Assembly (NCBI GenBank): GCA_016295275.1 | Contig: JAEDLN010000005.1 | Coordinates: 1 to 31,563 of the forward strand | Length of the DNA: 31,563 nt | Reading direction: 5' to 3' | DNA from: Kiritimatiellia bacterium | GTDB lineage: Bacteria > Verrucomicrobiota > Kiritimatiellia > RFP12 > UBA3636 | In this document: in pieces, positions 7,841 to 16,131 of the stretch | How positions within the stretch are numbered: position 1 is the stretch's first letter | Layout: each line of letters starts with the position of its first letter | Translations under genes and position numbers: made by a program | The notes under the pieces: generated by a model | What the model saw: the letters and a program-made list of their open reading frames with translations, nothing else | What the model was told of the DNA's origin: nothing | The model's database searches: none

Positions 7841-9247
7841 ATGACAGACAACCGTTTTTCGGCTTCCCCGTTTCGACCTACCCCCTATTCTTCGCCGGCT
7901 GACAAAGCGGATGACGGAACGCTTTCCCGCATGGATGCGCTCCGGATTCTCGAGGAGTGGATGAATACGGAGGCGTTTCCGGATCGGATGTTTGGCCGCG
8001 TACCACCCTTTCGGCGCGGTTTTGTGATGGATCTGGTGTATACGACGGTCCGCAATATCCGGTTGCTTTCCTTTGTGACGGATGCCTTTCTCAAGGCGGA
8101 TCCGGAGCGTCCGTACGTCAGGGCGGCGTTGTTCCTTGGTGCGGCGCAGCTGTTGCTGATGGATGACATTGCCGATTATGCGGGGGTTTCATCGACGGTA
8201 GAGGCGCTCAAGCGGTTGGCGGGAGCGTCTTGCACGGGTCTTGTAAATGCCGTGTTGCGCAATTTGCTCCGCAATCCGGAGAAGGTTGCGCGGATGCGTT
8301 CAGACGCGCCGCTTGCCGTACGCGAATCGCACACCGACGAACAGGTTGCGCGTTGGAGCCGGAATTTCGGTCCCGAGCGTGCGGAGGCGATTTGCAAGTG
8401 GGACAATACGGCGGCGGGGGTCACGGTTCTTTCGCTTCCGAATGTCGCCTGCGGCTCCGGCGGACAGGCGTCGCCGGTGCTCTATCCGACTGTTGCGGAG
8501 TTGCTTGTGAGTTTTCGGGAGGCGGGGGTCGAGGCGACGTTGCATCCTTTTTTCAAGACGCGTGCGCTTTGCCTTCCGCACGGCTCGCATGTCGACAAGT
8601 TGCCCGGCTTTGCCGAGGGATTGTTCAGCATTCAAGATCCGGCAACGCTGGAGGCGGTTCGGCTTTTGGACATTCATCCGGGTCAGCGGGTTTTGGACGC
8701 GTGTGCGTCTCCCGGCGGGAAGACCGTCCAAATTGCCGCGCTCATGGGCCGCACGGGAGAATTGATTGCGATGGATTGCTGGACGGATCGTGTCGCGATG
8801 ATGCGGGAGAATTTCAGTCGGTTTCGGCTTGATCGCTTCATCCGTGCCGGAAAGGGCGATGCGAAGCGCGTACGCCTATCCGATTTTGACGGCAAGCGAT
8901 TCGACCGGATTTTGGCGGATGTTCCGTGCAGCAATACGGGCGTGCAGCGCCGCCGCGTCGATGCGCGCTGGCGTTTTGACGCCAAGCGACTATCCGAGTT
9001 GAACGAGGTTCAGACGGCGATTTTGGAGAATCTTTCCGGCATGCTGGCCCCCGGTGGGCGGTTGGTATACAGCACCTGTTCCATCGAGCCCGAAGAAAAC
9101 CGGCAGATTGTCGAAGCCTTTTTGCGCCGTCATTCCGATTTCCGGTTGGCGGAGGAGTCGGTCCTTGTTCCGCCTGAATCGGAATGCGACGGCGCCTATG
9201 CGGCGGCGCTCGTCTATGAACCGGAAAAATCCGCTTTCCACCGATAG
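7841..9247 (+). CDS. rsmB: 16S rRNA (cytosine-C5)-methyltransferase RsmB-like
   Basis: This S-adenosylmethionine-dependent enzyme methylates a cytosine of 16S rRNA (position 967 in E. coli). The 468-aa protein starts with a NusB-like RNA-binding domain (about 30-150, including GVSSTVEALKRL and LVNAVLRNLLR). A Rossmann methyltransferase domain follows, with the SAM motif DACASPGGKT (about 286-295), DVPCSNTGV with the release Cys (about 363) and YSTCSIEPEEN with the nucleophile Cys (about 413). ATG 7841 follows the pyrimidine-rich leader; the frame extends upstream to 7757, but that part is low-complexity Phe/Arg. It lies 9 nt before the deacetylase gene, so the two are probably co-transcribed. 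A related m5C methyltransferase of different site specificity cannot be excluded. Confidence 0.9.
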   Translation: MTDNRFSASPFRPTPYSSPADKADDGTLSRMDALRILEEWMNTEAFPDRMFGRVPPFRRGFVMDLVYTTVRNIRLLSFVTDAFLKADPERPYVRAALFLGAAQLLLMDDIADYAGVSSTVEALKRLAGASCTGLVNAVLRNLLRNPEKVARMRSDAPLAVRESHTDEQVARWSRNFGPERAEAICKWDNTAAGVTVLSLPNVACGSGGQASPVLYPTVAELLVSFREAGVEATLHPFFKTRALCLPHGSHVDKLPGFAEGLFSIQDPATLEAVRLLDIHPGQRVLDACASPGGKTVQIAALMGRTGELIAMDCWTDRVAMMRENFSRFRLDRFIRAGKGDAKRVRLSDFDGKRFDRILADVPCSNTGVQRRRVDARWRFDAKRLSELNEVQTAILENLSGMLAPGGRLVYSTCSIEPEENRQIVEAFLRRHSDFRLAEESVLVPPESECDGAYAAALVYEPEKSAFHR

Positions 9248-9256
9248 AGGTATGCT

Positions 9257-9961
9257 ATGAAAATGAAAGTTGTAACCTGCTGGGACGATGCTCCCGTCAA
9301 TGACATCCGGCTTGTGGACATTCTCCGTCGCCATGAAGCCAAGGCGACCTTCAATCTGAATCCCGGTCTCATGCATCCGGAGCTGCGTGGCACGAACCGC
9401 TGGCTGGCTCCCGGCGAGCATCTCCGTTGCTACAACGGCTTTATTCCTGCGAAACTTTCCCAGAAGGATGTCGCAGAGATTTACGAAGGCTTCGAACTGG
9501 CGTCTCATTGTTGGCAGCACGAGCTTCCGGGGCAATGTCCGGATACGGAATGGATCCGTTCCGCGCTCGATGCCCGCCATTTTTGCGAAGATGTGATGCA
9601 ACGGCCCTGTCTTGGCTTTGCGTGGCCATGCGGCATTTCGACGCCATCGACGATTGCGCTTCTCCGCGAGCATGGTTTTGCATACGGTCGTACGACGAAC
9701 AATGCCGCGGACGTGACGGATTGTGCGGAGCCGCTCGCGTTATCCAGCAATTGCCATTTCATGGCGAGGGATTTCTGGGATCGTTACGAGGCCGCCCGGA
9801 AAACGGGTGTTTTCTACTTTTGGGGTCACAGTTACGAGCTGTACGAGTACGATCCGCTTTGGCGACAACTTGAGAACATGATTGCGGAAATTTCCGCCGA
9901 TCCCGATGCCGAGTGGGCGAATGTGATTGATATCGTTCCGCTGTTGCGCAAGAAATCGTAG
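9257..9961 (+). CDS. NodB-like polysaccharide deacetylase family protein
   Basis: This 234-aa protein has the layout of carbohydrate esterase 4 (NodB) enzymes, metal-dependent deacetylases of N-acetylated sugars. A first Asp-Asp motif lies in CWDDAP (8-13, usually TFDDG-P), followed by the metal-binding HxxxH in SHCWQH (83-88), a PCG turn in FAWPCG (about 121-126) and a late His in FWGHSYE (about 191). There is no signal peptide, so it probably acts in the cytosol on a soluble sugar or sugar conjugate; the substrate is unknown. GAGG lies just upstream of ATG 9257. Spacing of 9 nt from rsmB suggests one transcript, though no functional link is obvious. Confidence 0.85.
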   Translation: MKMKVVTCWDDAPVNDIRLVDILRRHEAKATFNLNPGLMHPELRGTNRWLAPGEHLRCYNGFIPAKLSQKDVAEIYEGFELASHCWQHELPGQCPDTEWIRSALDARHFCEDVMQRPCLGFAWPCGISTPSTIALLREHGFAYGRTTNNAADVTDCAEPLALSSNCHFMARDFWDRYEAARKTGVFYFWGHSYELYEYDPLWRQLENMIAEISADPDAEWANVIDIVPLLRKKS

Positions 9962-10330
9962 GCTCGATCGGGCGGTGGCGCGGTGGCGCGGGGAAGGGCG
10001 CCATCGATGGCGCCCCACAATCGAAGCGCGGCGGTGGGGCGGGATGCCAACCCGCGCACCGCGGTGGCGAGCCGCCACAGGCGGATGGCGCGCGGCGGTG
10101 CGAGCCGGGAGGGTGGGGAGCCCCCACGGGCGGTGGCGGCCGACCATCGCGCCCTACCGCAACGGGACCGCACAATGAGACACGAGCGTGGGAGCACGCG
10201 CGGCGCGGCGTGGAGCACGCGATGGCGCGCGGCGATGGACCGCGGGCGATGCGGCTTGGGCGCGGGCGAGTGGCGGGGCATACGGACCGCGCCGGGTAGC
10301 GCACCCGTTGGCGCACCCGTCCCGGGGGGC
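9962..10330. repeat. GC-rich intergenic repeat block with nested hairpins
   Basis: This non-coding stretch separates the deacetylase from the lacI promoter. It is very GC-rich and contains small hairpins of one design: GTGGCG-AGC-CGCCAC (10064-10078) and GTGGGG-AGC-CCCCAC (10113-10127), plus a longer one around a GGGATGCCAACCC core (about 10031-10062). CATCGCGCCCTACCGC at 10145-10160 is identical to 163-178 in the first block. Open frames on both strands give only Arg/Ala/Gly/Pro-rich peptides and are not credible genes. The arrangement resembles REP-like or palindromic intergenic repeats; function is unknown. Confidence 0.7.
9996..10015. terminator. perfect 20-bp palindrome after the deacetylase gene
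   Basis: GGGCGCCATC followed by its exact reverse complement GATGGCGCCC lies 35 nt after the deacetylase stop codon. It could end the rsmB-deacetylase transcript, but no T-run follows, so an intrinsic terminator is uncertain. It may simply be one unit of the repeat block. Confidence 0.35.
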
Positions 10331-10368
10331 GTCATTACATTCCGCAACTTTCGCGGGGTGCACGGAGG

Positions 10369-10396
10369 TTGTCCATACTGGACTTTTTCCTAAACT
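10369..10396 (+). promoter_or_regulatory. possible lacI promoter
   Basis: TTGTCC (10369-10374) and TAAACT (10391-10396) are 16 nt apart in the AT-rich stretch that follows the repeat block. A competing pair is TGGACT (10379-10384) with TAGACT (10402-10407), 17 nt apart. An imperfectly spaced inverted repeat CTTTTA...TAAAAG (10395-10412) overlaps both and could be an operator. Confidence 0.35.
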
Positions 10397-10477
10397 TTTA
10401 TTAGACTAAAAGAGATTTCCTTCCATTCCGGAAAAATCGGTATTTCCGTTTCTTTTTCTTTCCGTTTTTTCACGCTC

Positions 10478-11728
10478 ATGCCGGGTGCCCGATTAAAAGA
10501 CATTGCCAACAGTCTCGGTTGTTCAATTGGGGTCGTTTCCCACGTACTCAACCATTCGGAAGGCAATATTTCCTGTTCCGAAGCCTTGCGGGACCGCATT
10601 CTCCGCAAAGCGGTCGAGTTAGGATATATGGGGCATTGGTCGAGTCGCACCTCGCATGCGAGGCGAACGAATACGCTAGGGGTTTACGTACCTGCGTCGT
10701 CGCCGTTTTTTCGCAATGCCTACGAAGGGCAGCTGCTTGCCGGCATCAGCGAGGTTTGCCGGGAGCGGGGCTATGATCTGCTGTTGATTTCGATTCCCGG
10801 CTCGGTCGGGGCGGAGGAGTGTGCGACGAAGTTGGTGGCGCGTCGCATTGACGGGCTCGTTTTGCTGCACATTCCGGAAACGGCGGATTGGCTGCAGCCG
10901 CTTGCGGATCTCAAAGCGAACTGTGCGGCGGTCAACTATTTTGGCTCGGTTTTGATTCCCTCGGTCAATTTCGACGATCGTGCCGCCACGTTTCTGGCGG
11001 TTGGCGAAATGGTCCGGATGGGACATCGGCGGCTTGGTTATTTAGGGGCGCTGCGGATTGACGCAGGCTATTCGACGCAGCGTCGGCTCGATGGATTTTT
11101 GGGCGGCTTGGCGGAATCTCATCTTCGGCCGGATCCGCATTGGATTTTCGAAGCGCGTTATACCGGGGGCCCTTCGCCGGATTGGCGCAGGCTTTCGCCG
11201 CGGGATTTGGCGCAGTGGCTTGCCGCGCGTTTTGTCGCAACGCGGCCGGATTTGCGACCGACGGCGTTTGTCTGCCATTCGGATGCGGTTGCGGCGTTGT
11301 TTCTCGCGGAGCTTCATCGGGTTGGCGTCCGGTGTCCCGAGGACGTCAGTATCGTAGGGCTGGACGACGCACCGATTTCGCGGAGTTTGCTGCCTTCGCT
11401 TTCCACGATTCGCCAGCCTCTTTCGGACATGGGCGCCCGTGCGGCGCGCTATGTTCTAGACGCATTTGAAAAGCGCCTGTCCGAAGCCGGTGCGGCACCG
11501 GCGGGCATTTCTCCTCAGCCGCCTTTGGAAACGGCGCTTCGTGTCCGAGGCAGGCGGGGGCGGCGAAGCACTGCCTTGCAGGCGGTTTTGGCGCAGGAAG
11601 CCGATGCCCGCACGCCCACGGCATCGGAGCAGACGCTGCCGGAACGGCAAGCGCGCCGCAAGTTGTTTCTGTACACCAAGCCGGAATTCATTTTGCGGGA
11701 TTCGACCATTCCGCCCCACCACGCATAA
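10478..11728 (+). CDS. LacI-family transcriptional regulator with C-terminal insertion
   Basis: The protein has an N-terminal LacI helix-turn-helix (about 5-25: LKDIANSLGCSIGVVSHVLN), a hinge, and a periplasmic-binding-protein-like effector domain (about 65-415). Typical stretches are NTLGVYVP, IDGLVLL, GHRRLGYLG, TAFVCHSDAVA, DVSIVGLDD and STIRQPLSDMG. It is 416 aa; the family is usually about 340. The extra length is an Ala/Pro/Arg-rich insert at about 339-392, between the last helix and the terminal strand RKLFLYTKPEFILRDST. The leader is pyrimidine-rich with no Shine-Dalgarno sequence. The phosphotransferase gene begins 36 nt downstream, so the regulator may respond to a sugar phosphorylated by that enzyme; this is inference. 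Confidence 0.9.
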   Translation: MPGARLKDIANSLGCSIGVVSHVLNHSEGNISCSEALRDRILRKAVELGYMGHWSSRTSHARRTNTLGVYVPASSPFFRNAYEGQLLAGISEVCRERGYDLLLISIPGSVGAEECATKLVARRIDGLVLLHIPETADWLQPLADLKANCAAVNYFGSVLIPSVNFDDRAATFLAVGEMVRMGHRRLGYLGALRIDAGYSTQRRLDGFLGGLAESHLRPDPHWIFEARYTGGPSPDWRRLSPRDLAQWLAARFVATRPDLRPTAFVCHSDAVAALFLAELHRVGVRCPEDVSIVGLDDAPISRSLLPSLSTIRQPLSDMGARAARYVLDAFEKRLSEAGAAPAGISPQPPLETALRVRGRRGRRSTALQAVLAQEADARTPTASEQTLPERQARRKLFLYTKPEFILRDSTIPPHHA

Positions 11729-11764
11729 TCCCTTTCATTCATCTTCTTTTTCCACTGTTCCAAC

Positions 11765-12841
11765 ATGAATCCTGTATCTACCAGCGAGCTTGCAGCATTG
11801 TTCGATTGTTTCATTCCGAATGCGGGTCCCGCGTCCTTCGAGCAGTTGAAGGGCGGACACATCAATCTCACCTACAAAGTCCGTTTGGCATCCGGGGCCC
11901 AATACATTCTGCAAGCCGTCAATGCGAACGTTTTTCCGAATGTGACAGGACTCATGGAGAACGTATTCCGGATTTCCGCCCATTTGGAGAAGAAGCTTTC
12001 GACAATGGATCCGGATCCGAACGCCTTGCGTTTTTTGCGGTTTGTCCCTCCTGCCAGACAATCGGCTTCTCTTTCCGACGACAAGTGGTATTGGCGCGTT
12101 TACCACTTCATCGATGGCGTTGTCACGCGCACGGAGGCAAAATCTCCGGCGGAGGCCTACACGGCGGCGAAAGCATTTGGCCGTTTCCAATCTCTTTTGG
12201 CGGATTTGCCCGAGCCGCGGCTGAACGAAACGATTCCGAATTTCCACAATACGCGCCGCAGGTTCGAAGCGCTGGAAAAGGCCATTTCGGATGATATATG
12301 CGGCCGTGCCGCCGGCGTGCGCGAGGAGATTGCCGGCATTCGCGCCTTGCGGGATGCGGCGCTTGAGGTCCAGTGCGCCTACGAAGCCGGTTTGATGCCG
12401 GAGCGCACGGTACACAACGATGCGAAGTTTTCGAACATTTTGTTGGATTCGAATGACGGACATGCCGTTTGCATCATCGATTTGGACACTTGCATGCCGG
12501 GGCTTTCGCTCCATGATTTTGGCGATTTGGTCCGTTCGATGGTCTGCTTTGCGCCGGAGGACGAGAAAGACGTCACGAAGATCCGTGCCAATCGCGAGAT
12601 GTTCTCGGCGCTTTGCGACGGATTCCTTTCGGAAGCCGATTCGCATCTCACTCCGGCCGAGCACAAGTTGCTCCGTGCGGGAGGCGTTTGCATGACCAGC
12701 GAGGTTGCGGTTCGCATGTTGACCGACTATCTGCAAGGCGACACCTATTTCCGCATTGCCTATCCGGAGCACAATCTTGTCCGTGCCCGTTCGCAAATGA
12801 CGCTGGCCCGCTCCATTTTGGACGATCTTCCGATCGTTTAG
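11765..12841 (+). CDS. Aminoglycoside-phosphotransferase-fold kinase, N-acetylhexosamine 1-kinase-like
   Basis: The 358-aa protein has the APH/choline-kinase fold. A glycine-containing nucleotide loop lies near GGHINLTYKV (30-39), the catalytic loop is VHNDAKFSNILLD (216-228) with Asp219 and Asn224, and the metal site is IDLDTCMPG (238-246), followed by DFGDLVRSM. The catalytic loop and IDLDT-MP segment resemble N-acetylhexosamine 1-kinase (NahK), which makes GlcNAc- or GalNAc-1-phosphate. Assignment is by motif similarity; homoserine-kinase-like or other small-molecule kinases share the fold. It sits 36 nt after lacI with a pyrimidine-rich leader, which suggests a regulator-kinase operon for sugar use. 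Confidence 0.8.
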   Translation: MNPVSTSELAALFDCFIPNAGPASFEQLKGGHINLTYKVRLASGAQYILQAVNANVFPNVTGLMENVFRISAHLEKKLSTMDPDPNALRFLRFVPPARQSASLSDDKWYWRVYHFIDGVVTRTEAKSPAEAYTAAKAFGRFQSLLADLPEPRLNETIPNFHNTRRRFEALEKAISDDICGRAAGVREEIAGIRALRDAALEVQCAYEAGLMPERTVHNDAKFSNILLDSNDGHAVCIIDLDTCMPGLSLHDFGDLVRSMVCFAPEDEKDVTKIRANREMFSALCDGFLSEADSHLTPAEHKLLRAGGVCMTSEVAVRMLTDYLQGDTYFRIAYPEHNLVRARSQMTLARSILDDLPIV

Positions 12842-12922
12842 CCGCGCATTCCGGGCGTTGCTTTCCCGGTCTGATGCCGCGTCATGATTTGACCATATTG
12901 CTTGACTCCCTAGGAGTGTCTC

Positions 12923-15900
12923 ATGGATCAGAATCTACTTCGACCTGATTTACTTCCGCCAACAGTTCCATCGCTTGCGTTGTGGTTGCTTGCACTTCTG
13001 GCGATGACGGTTTGGATTGTCGCCCGGCTATCGCTCAAGCGGCACAACGTTTCGATCCGCAAGTGGTTTCTCGTGACGCTTCCGTTGGGGACGAGCGCCT
13101 GTTGGACATTGTTCCAGCTGATGGGCCGGTATCTGTTTTTGCAGACGCGCTGGCATCTTCTTTTCGTCGCTTTTTTATCGGTTCTCTGCATTGAAGGCGT
13201 ATCGGTATTGTATCGTCGGGAGGTTTCGACGATTCACCGCAGATGGTTGCCGCGCATTTTGGTCGGCTGTCGCATGGGGGCGGTCTGCGTTCTTCTTTTC
13301 ATTTTGCTCCAGCCGGTTTTGGTTGGCGAGAATACCCGTGTCATCCGGCGTCAGGTTGTCGTTTTGCTGGACGATTCGGCCTCGATGAATTTCCGGGACA
13401 AATATTGGACAGATGCCGAGCGGCTTGAGATTGCGGATGCTCTTGGGCTGATTCCCTCGAACAAACCGGCGCCGTTTTCCGGCTTTTCGGAGGCAACGGA
13501 GCAGCGCCGCAAGGCGGTTGCGGATCGCATTGCCGAATTGGACGGACTCGGCCAGCAAAAACCGCCTTACGACGAGCTGAAGGCGTTTGCCCAGGAAGGC
13601 ATTCGGCATTGGACGGAGGTTGCCGACCAAATGGACGAGCTAGGCAAGAGTCTGTCTTCGGAGCATGCCAATCTCGTTGCGATGCTCCCTCGCATTTCGG
13701 CCTTTGTCCGTCAGACGTTGGTACCCAACATCAAGATGTTCGAGGATCAGGCGGGGCGCGGCAACGTTCCTGCGCGGGATTTGAAAGGAGCGCTCACCCG
13801 CATTGACGGCAATCTCTCCTACTTGATGCCGATTGCCCCCCAATTGCAGCAAGCGGGGTTGCTGTTGCGTCTAGACGGCTTTTCGAAAGAAGAGCGGGAG
13901 AAGATCTTTTCGGTTTCCGACACGACGCGTTCTGCCATTGCCCGGCGGTTGCTTACGGAAAAGCTTTGGAACGGGAAAACGGCGATCGAGCGGCTGCAGA
14001 AGGATTTCGATTTGCGGATTTACCGGTTCGGTTCCGAGGCCGAGCCGGATCCGGAGCTGAAACGGGCTGGCGTCGTGGCGGAGAGCAATGGCATCGACGA
14101 CAAAGAGAAAGCCAAGGAAGCGTCGTTCCGTGCGGCGACCGACTTCACATCGGCCTTGGAGAAAGCCCTTACCGACATTCCGTACGAAGAGCTGGCGGGC
14201 TTTTTGATTCTTACGGACGGACGCCACAACGGCGATGCCGGCGTAGACGCCGTTTCGCGCCGATTGGGAGGTTCGGGCATACCGATCCATTCCATCATCA
14301 TTGGCGGTTCGCGGTTGCCGAGCGATTTGGCGATTGGTGTCGCAACGGCTCCGGAGTCCATATTTTTGGGTGACAAGGTCCGCATTTCCGGATCGATTGC
14401 CGCCACCGGTTTCTTCAACAAGTCGGCGAAGCTTTCGCTGTATCTCGGAGACGATTTGCTGGAAGAGGAGACCATTCTCATCAAGGCGGAGGAGTACGAG
14501 CAGGAATTCCGGTTCACGCACATTCCGGAAGAGAAGGGCGTCGTTCGGTATCGTCTTGTCGTGGAAACGCCCGAGAACGACGAATTTCCGGAAAACAACG
14601 AATGGGCGTTGGACGTCTCGGTGATGGACGACCGCACGAACGTCCTGTTGGTCGATTCCCGGCCACGCTGGGAATTCCGCTATTTGCGCAATCTCTTCTA
14701 CGGGCGCGACAAGTCCGTCCATCTGCAGGAATATCTGCATCATCCGGACGTTGTCGCGGGGCAGCCGAACGAGCCGTTGCCGCCGGCGGATGTTTCCCGC
14801 AAGTTCGGCGATTCGGAGAGCGGATCCTATCCGAGGAATCGTGCGGCATGGAGCAAGTTCGATGTCATCATCTTGGGGGATTTGAGCGAAGAAGAGTTGC
14901 CGCCGGAAGTCGTCTCGGACATCAAGTATTGCGTCGAGCAGCGCGGGGCGCTTCTCGTTTCGATTGCCGGTCCCGAAGCTTTTCCGCATGCCATCCGCAA
15001 TCCGGAGATGCTTTCGTTGTTGCCGATCGAGGTCAAGCCGACGCTTGAAAAGGGCGTTTCTTCGGATGAGACGTCCTTCCGGTTTCGGCTTGCCCCGTCC
15101 GGGCGCAATCATCCGGTCATGCAGCAATCGACCAGTTCGTATGAAAACGACCAGATTTGGAATGATTTGCCGGAGATGTATTGGCGCCATCCCGTGACGA
15201 ATGTGAAATCGGGTGCCGAGGTTTTGGCGTATGCCGAGCCTGCGGATGCTCCCGAGACGGAGATGTTTGCGCGTGATACGGCGAAGATGTTGGATCAGGA
15301 TCCCGGGAAAGCGGTCGAGATGATGACGAAGTTTCGCGAAATGCAGCGAAACAATGCGCTCATTGCCGTCCGCAATCAAGGGCGCGGAAAGGTTCTGCAA
15401 TTGATGACCGACCGCACGTGGCGTTTGCGTTATCGTGTAGGCGATACGCGCCACCATCGTTTCTGGGGGCAAGTATTGCGTTGGGGTGCGGGTGAGAAGC
15501 TGCGTGCCGGCAACCAATATGCCCGCATCGGAACGGATTTGCTTCGGTATGCGCCGAACGATCCCGTGACGGTTCAGGCGCGTTTCCAGGATACGTCCTT
15601 CCAGGCGCTCAACGATTTGAAGCCGGAGGTTTTTGTTACCGATTCGCTTGGCAAGGAGATTCGTTCGATTCGTCTCCGTTACCGTGAGGATTCGAATGGT
15701 TTTTACGAAGGCGAGCTTGCACCGATCCAGAAACCGGGCTATTACAAAGTCCACTTGCGTTGTCCGGAAGCGGGGCGGATTCTGGGCGGCAAGTGGCCTG
15801 AGGTCAGTGAGGCCCAGTTTGTGGTTGTGACCTCGCGTCGTCCTGCCGAATTTGTAAAGGTTTCCGCGTCTTGGGATACGCCGCGCCGGATGGCGTCTGT

Positions 15901-16084
15901 ATCCGGAGGCTTGGTTTTGCCTCCGTCTCGTCTTGGCGAGGCGCTTGATCGGTATGGCGAGGGCAATCGCGTCATGCACGAACGTTCGGAGATCTACCTT
16001 TGGGATCATCCGTTGCTTTTCCTGTTGCTGATTGGGCTTCTCACGGCGGAGTGGATTCTCCGCAAGCGGGTTTCGCTCATGTAA
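12923..16084 (+). CDS. VWA-domain membrane protein with glutamine-amidotransferase-like domain
   Basis: This 1053-aa protein is anchored by hydrophobic helices at about 17-37, 48-66, 75-95 and 113-133 and one near the C-terminus (1029-1045). A von Willebrand A domain starts with the metal site DDSAS (150-154) and has a late TDGRHNGD (431-438). The two lie about 280 residues apart, far more than usual, because of a charged, probably helical insert (about 165-350). A beta-rich region follows (470-565), then a class-I glutamine-amidotransferase-like region (570-850) opening NVLLVDSRPRWEFRYLRN, without an obvious catalytic Cys in a nucleophile elbow. TAGGAG lies 6 nt before ATG 12923. Large proteins of this layout occur in Planctomycetes and Verrucomicrobia near MoxR ATPases. 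Function is unknown; protein-protein scaffolding in the envelope is likely. Confidence 0.82.
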   Translation: MDQNLLRPDLLPPTVPSLALWLLALLAMTVWIVARLSLKRHNVSIRKWFLVTLPLGTSACWTLFQLMGRYLFLQTRWHLLFVAFLSVLCIEGVSVLYRREVSTIHRRWLPRILVGCRMGAVCVLLFILLQPVLVGENTRVIRRQVVVLLDDSASMNFRDKYWTDAERLEIADALGLIPSNKPAPFSGFSEATEQRRKAVADRIAELDGLGQQKPPYDELKAFAQEGIRHWTEVADQMDELGKSLSSEHANLVAMLPRISAFVRQTLVPNIKMFEDQAGRGNVPARDLKGALTRIDGNLSYLMPIAPQLQQAGLLLRLDGFSKEEREKIFSVSDTTRSAIARRLLTEKLWNGKTAIERLQKDFDLRIYRFGSEAEPDPELKRAGVVAESNGIDDKEKAKEASFRAATDFTSALEKALTDIPYEELAGFLILTDGRHNGDAGVDAVSRRLGGSGIPIHSIIIGGSRLPSDLAIGVATAPESIFLGDKVRISGSIAATGFFNKSAKLSLYLGDDLLEEETILIKAEEYEQEFRFTHIPEEKGVVRYRLVVETPENDEFPENNEWALDVSVMDDRTNVLLVDSRPRWEFRYLRNLFYGRDKSVHLQEYLHHPDVVAGQPNEPLPPADVSRKFGDSESGSYPRNRAAWSKFDVIILGDLSEEELPPEVVSDIKYCVEQRGALLVSIAGPEAFPHAIRNPEMLSLLPIEVKPTLEKGVSSDETSFRFRLAPSGRNHPVMQQSTSSYENDQIWNDLPEMYWRHPVTNVKSGAEVLAYAEPADAPETEMFARDTAKMLDQDPGKAVEMMTKFREMQRNNALIAVRNQGRGKVLQLMTDRTWRLRYRVGDTRHHRFWGQVLRWGAGEKLRAGNQYARIGTDLLRYAPNDPVTVQARFQDTSFQALNDLKPEVFVTDSLGKEIRSIRLRYREDSNGFYEGELAPIQKPGYYKVHLRCPEAGRILGGKWPEVSEAQFVVVTSRRPAEFVKVSASWDTPRRMASVSGGLVLPPSRLGEALDRYGEGNRVMHERSEIYLWDHPLLFLLLIGLLTAEWILRKRVSLM

Positions 16085-16131
16085 CGGCTGTTGCCGCCAT
16101 CGGTTTTTGACTTGTTTTCCCGTTTTTCATC

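Noticed and set aside
9962..10477. CRISPR array in the second GC-rich block
   Set aside because: There are no evenly spaced repeats with unique spacers and no cas genes; the hairpins are short and irregularly placed.
13871..16009. A 712-codon minus-strand open frame inside the VWA gene
   Set aside because: The opposite strand has clear VWA and amidotransferase-like motifs; the antisense product is Arg/His/Ile-rich with no domain. The same reason applies to the 627-codon antisense frame at 16006-17889 and the 414-codon one at 27504-28748.
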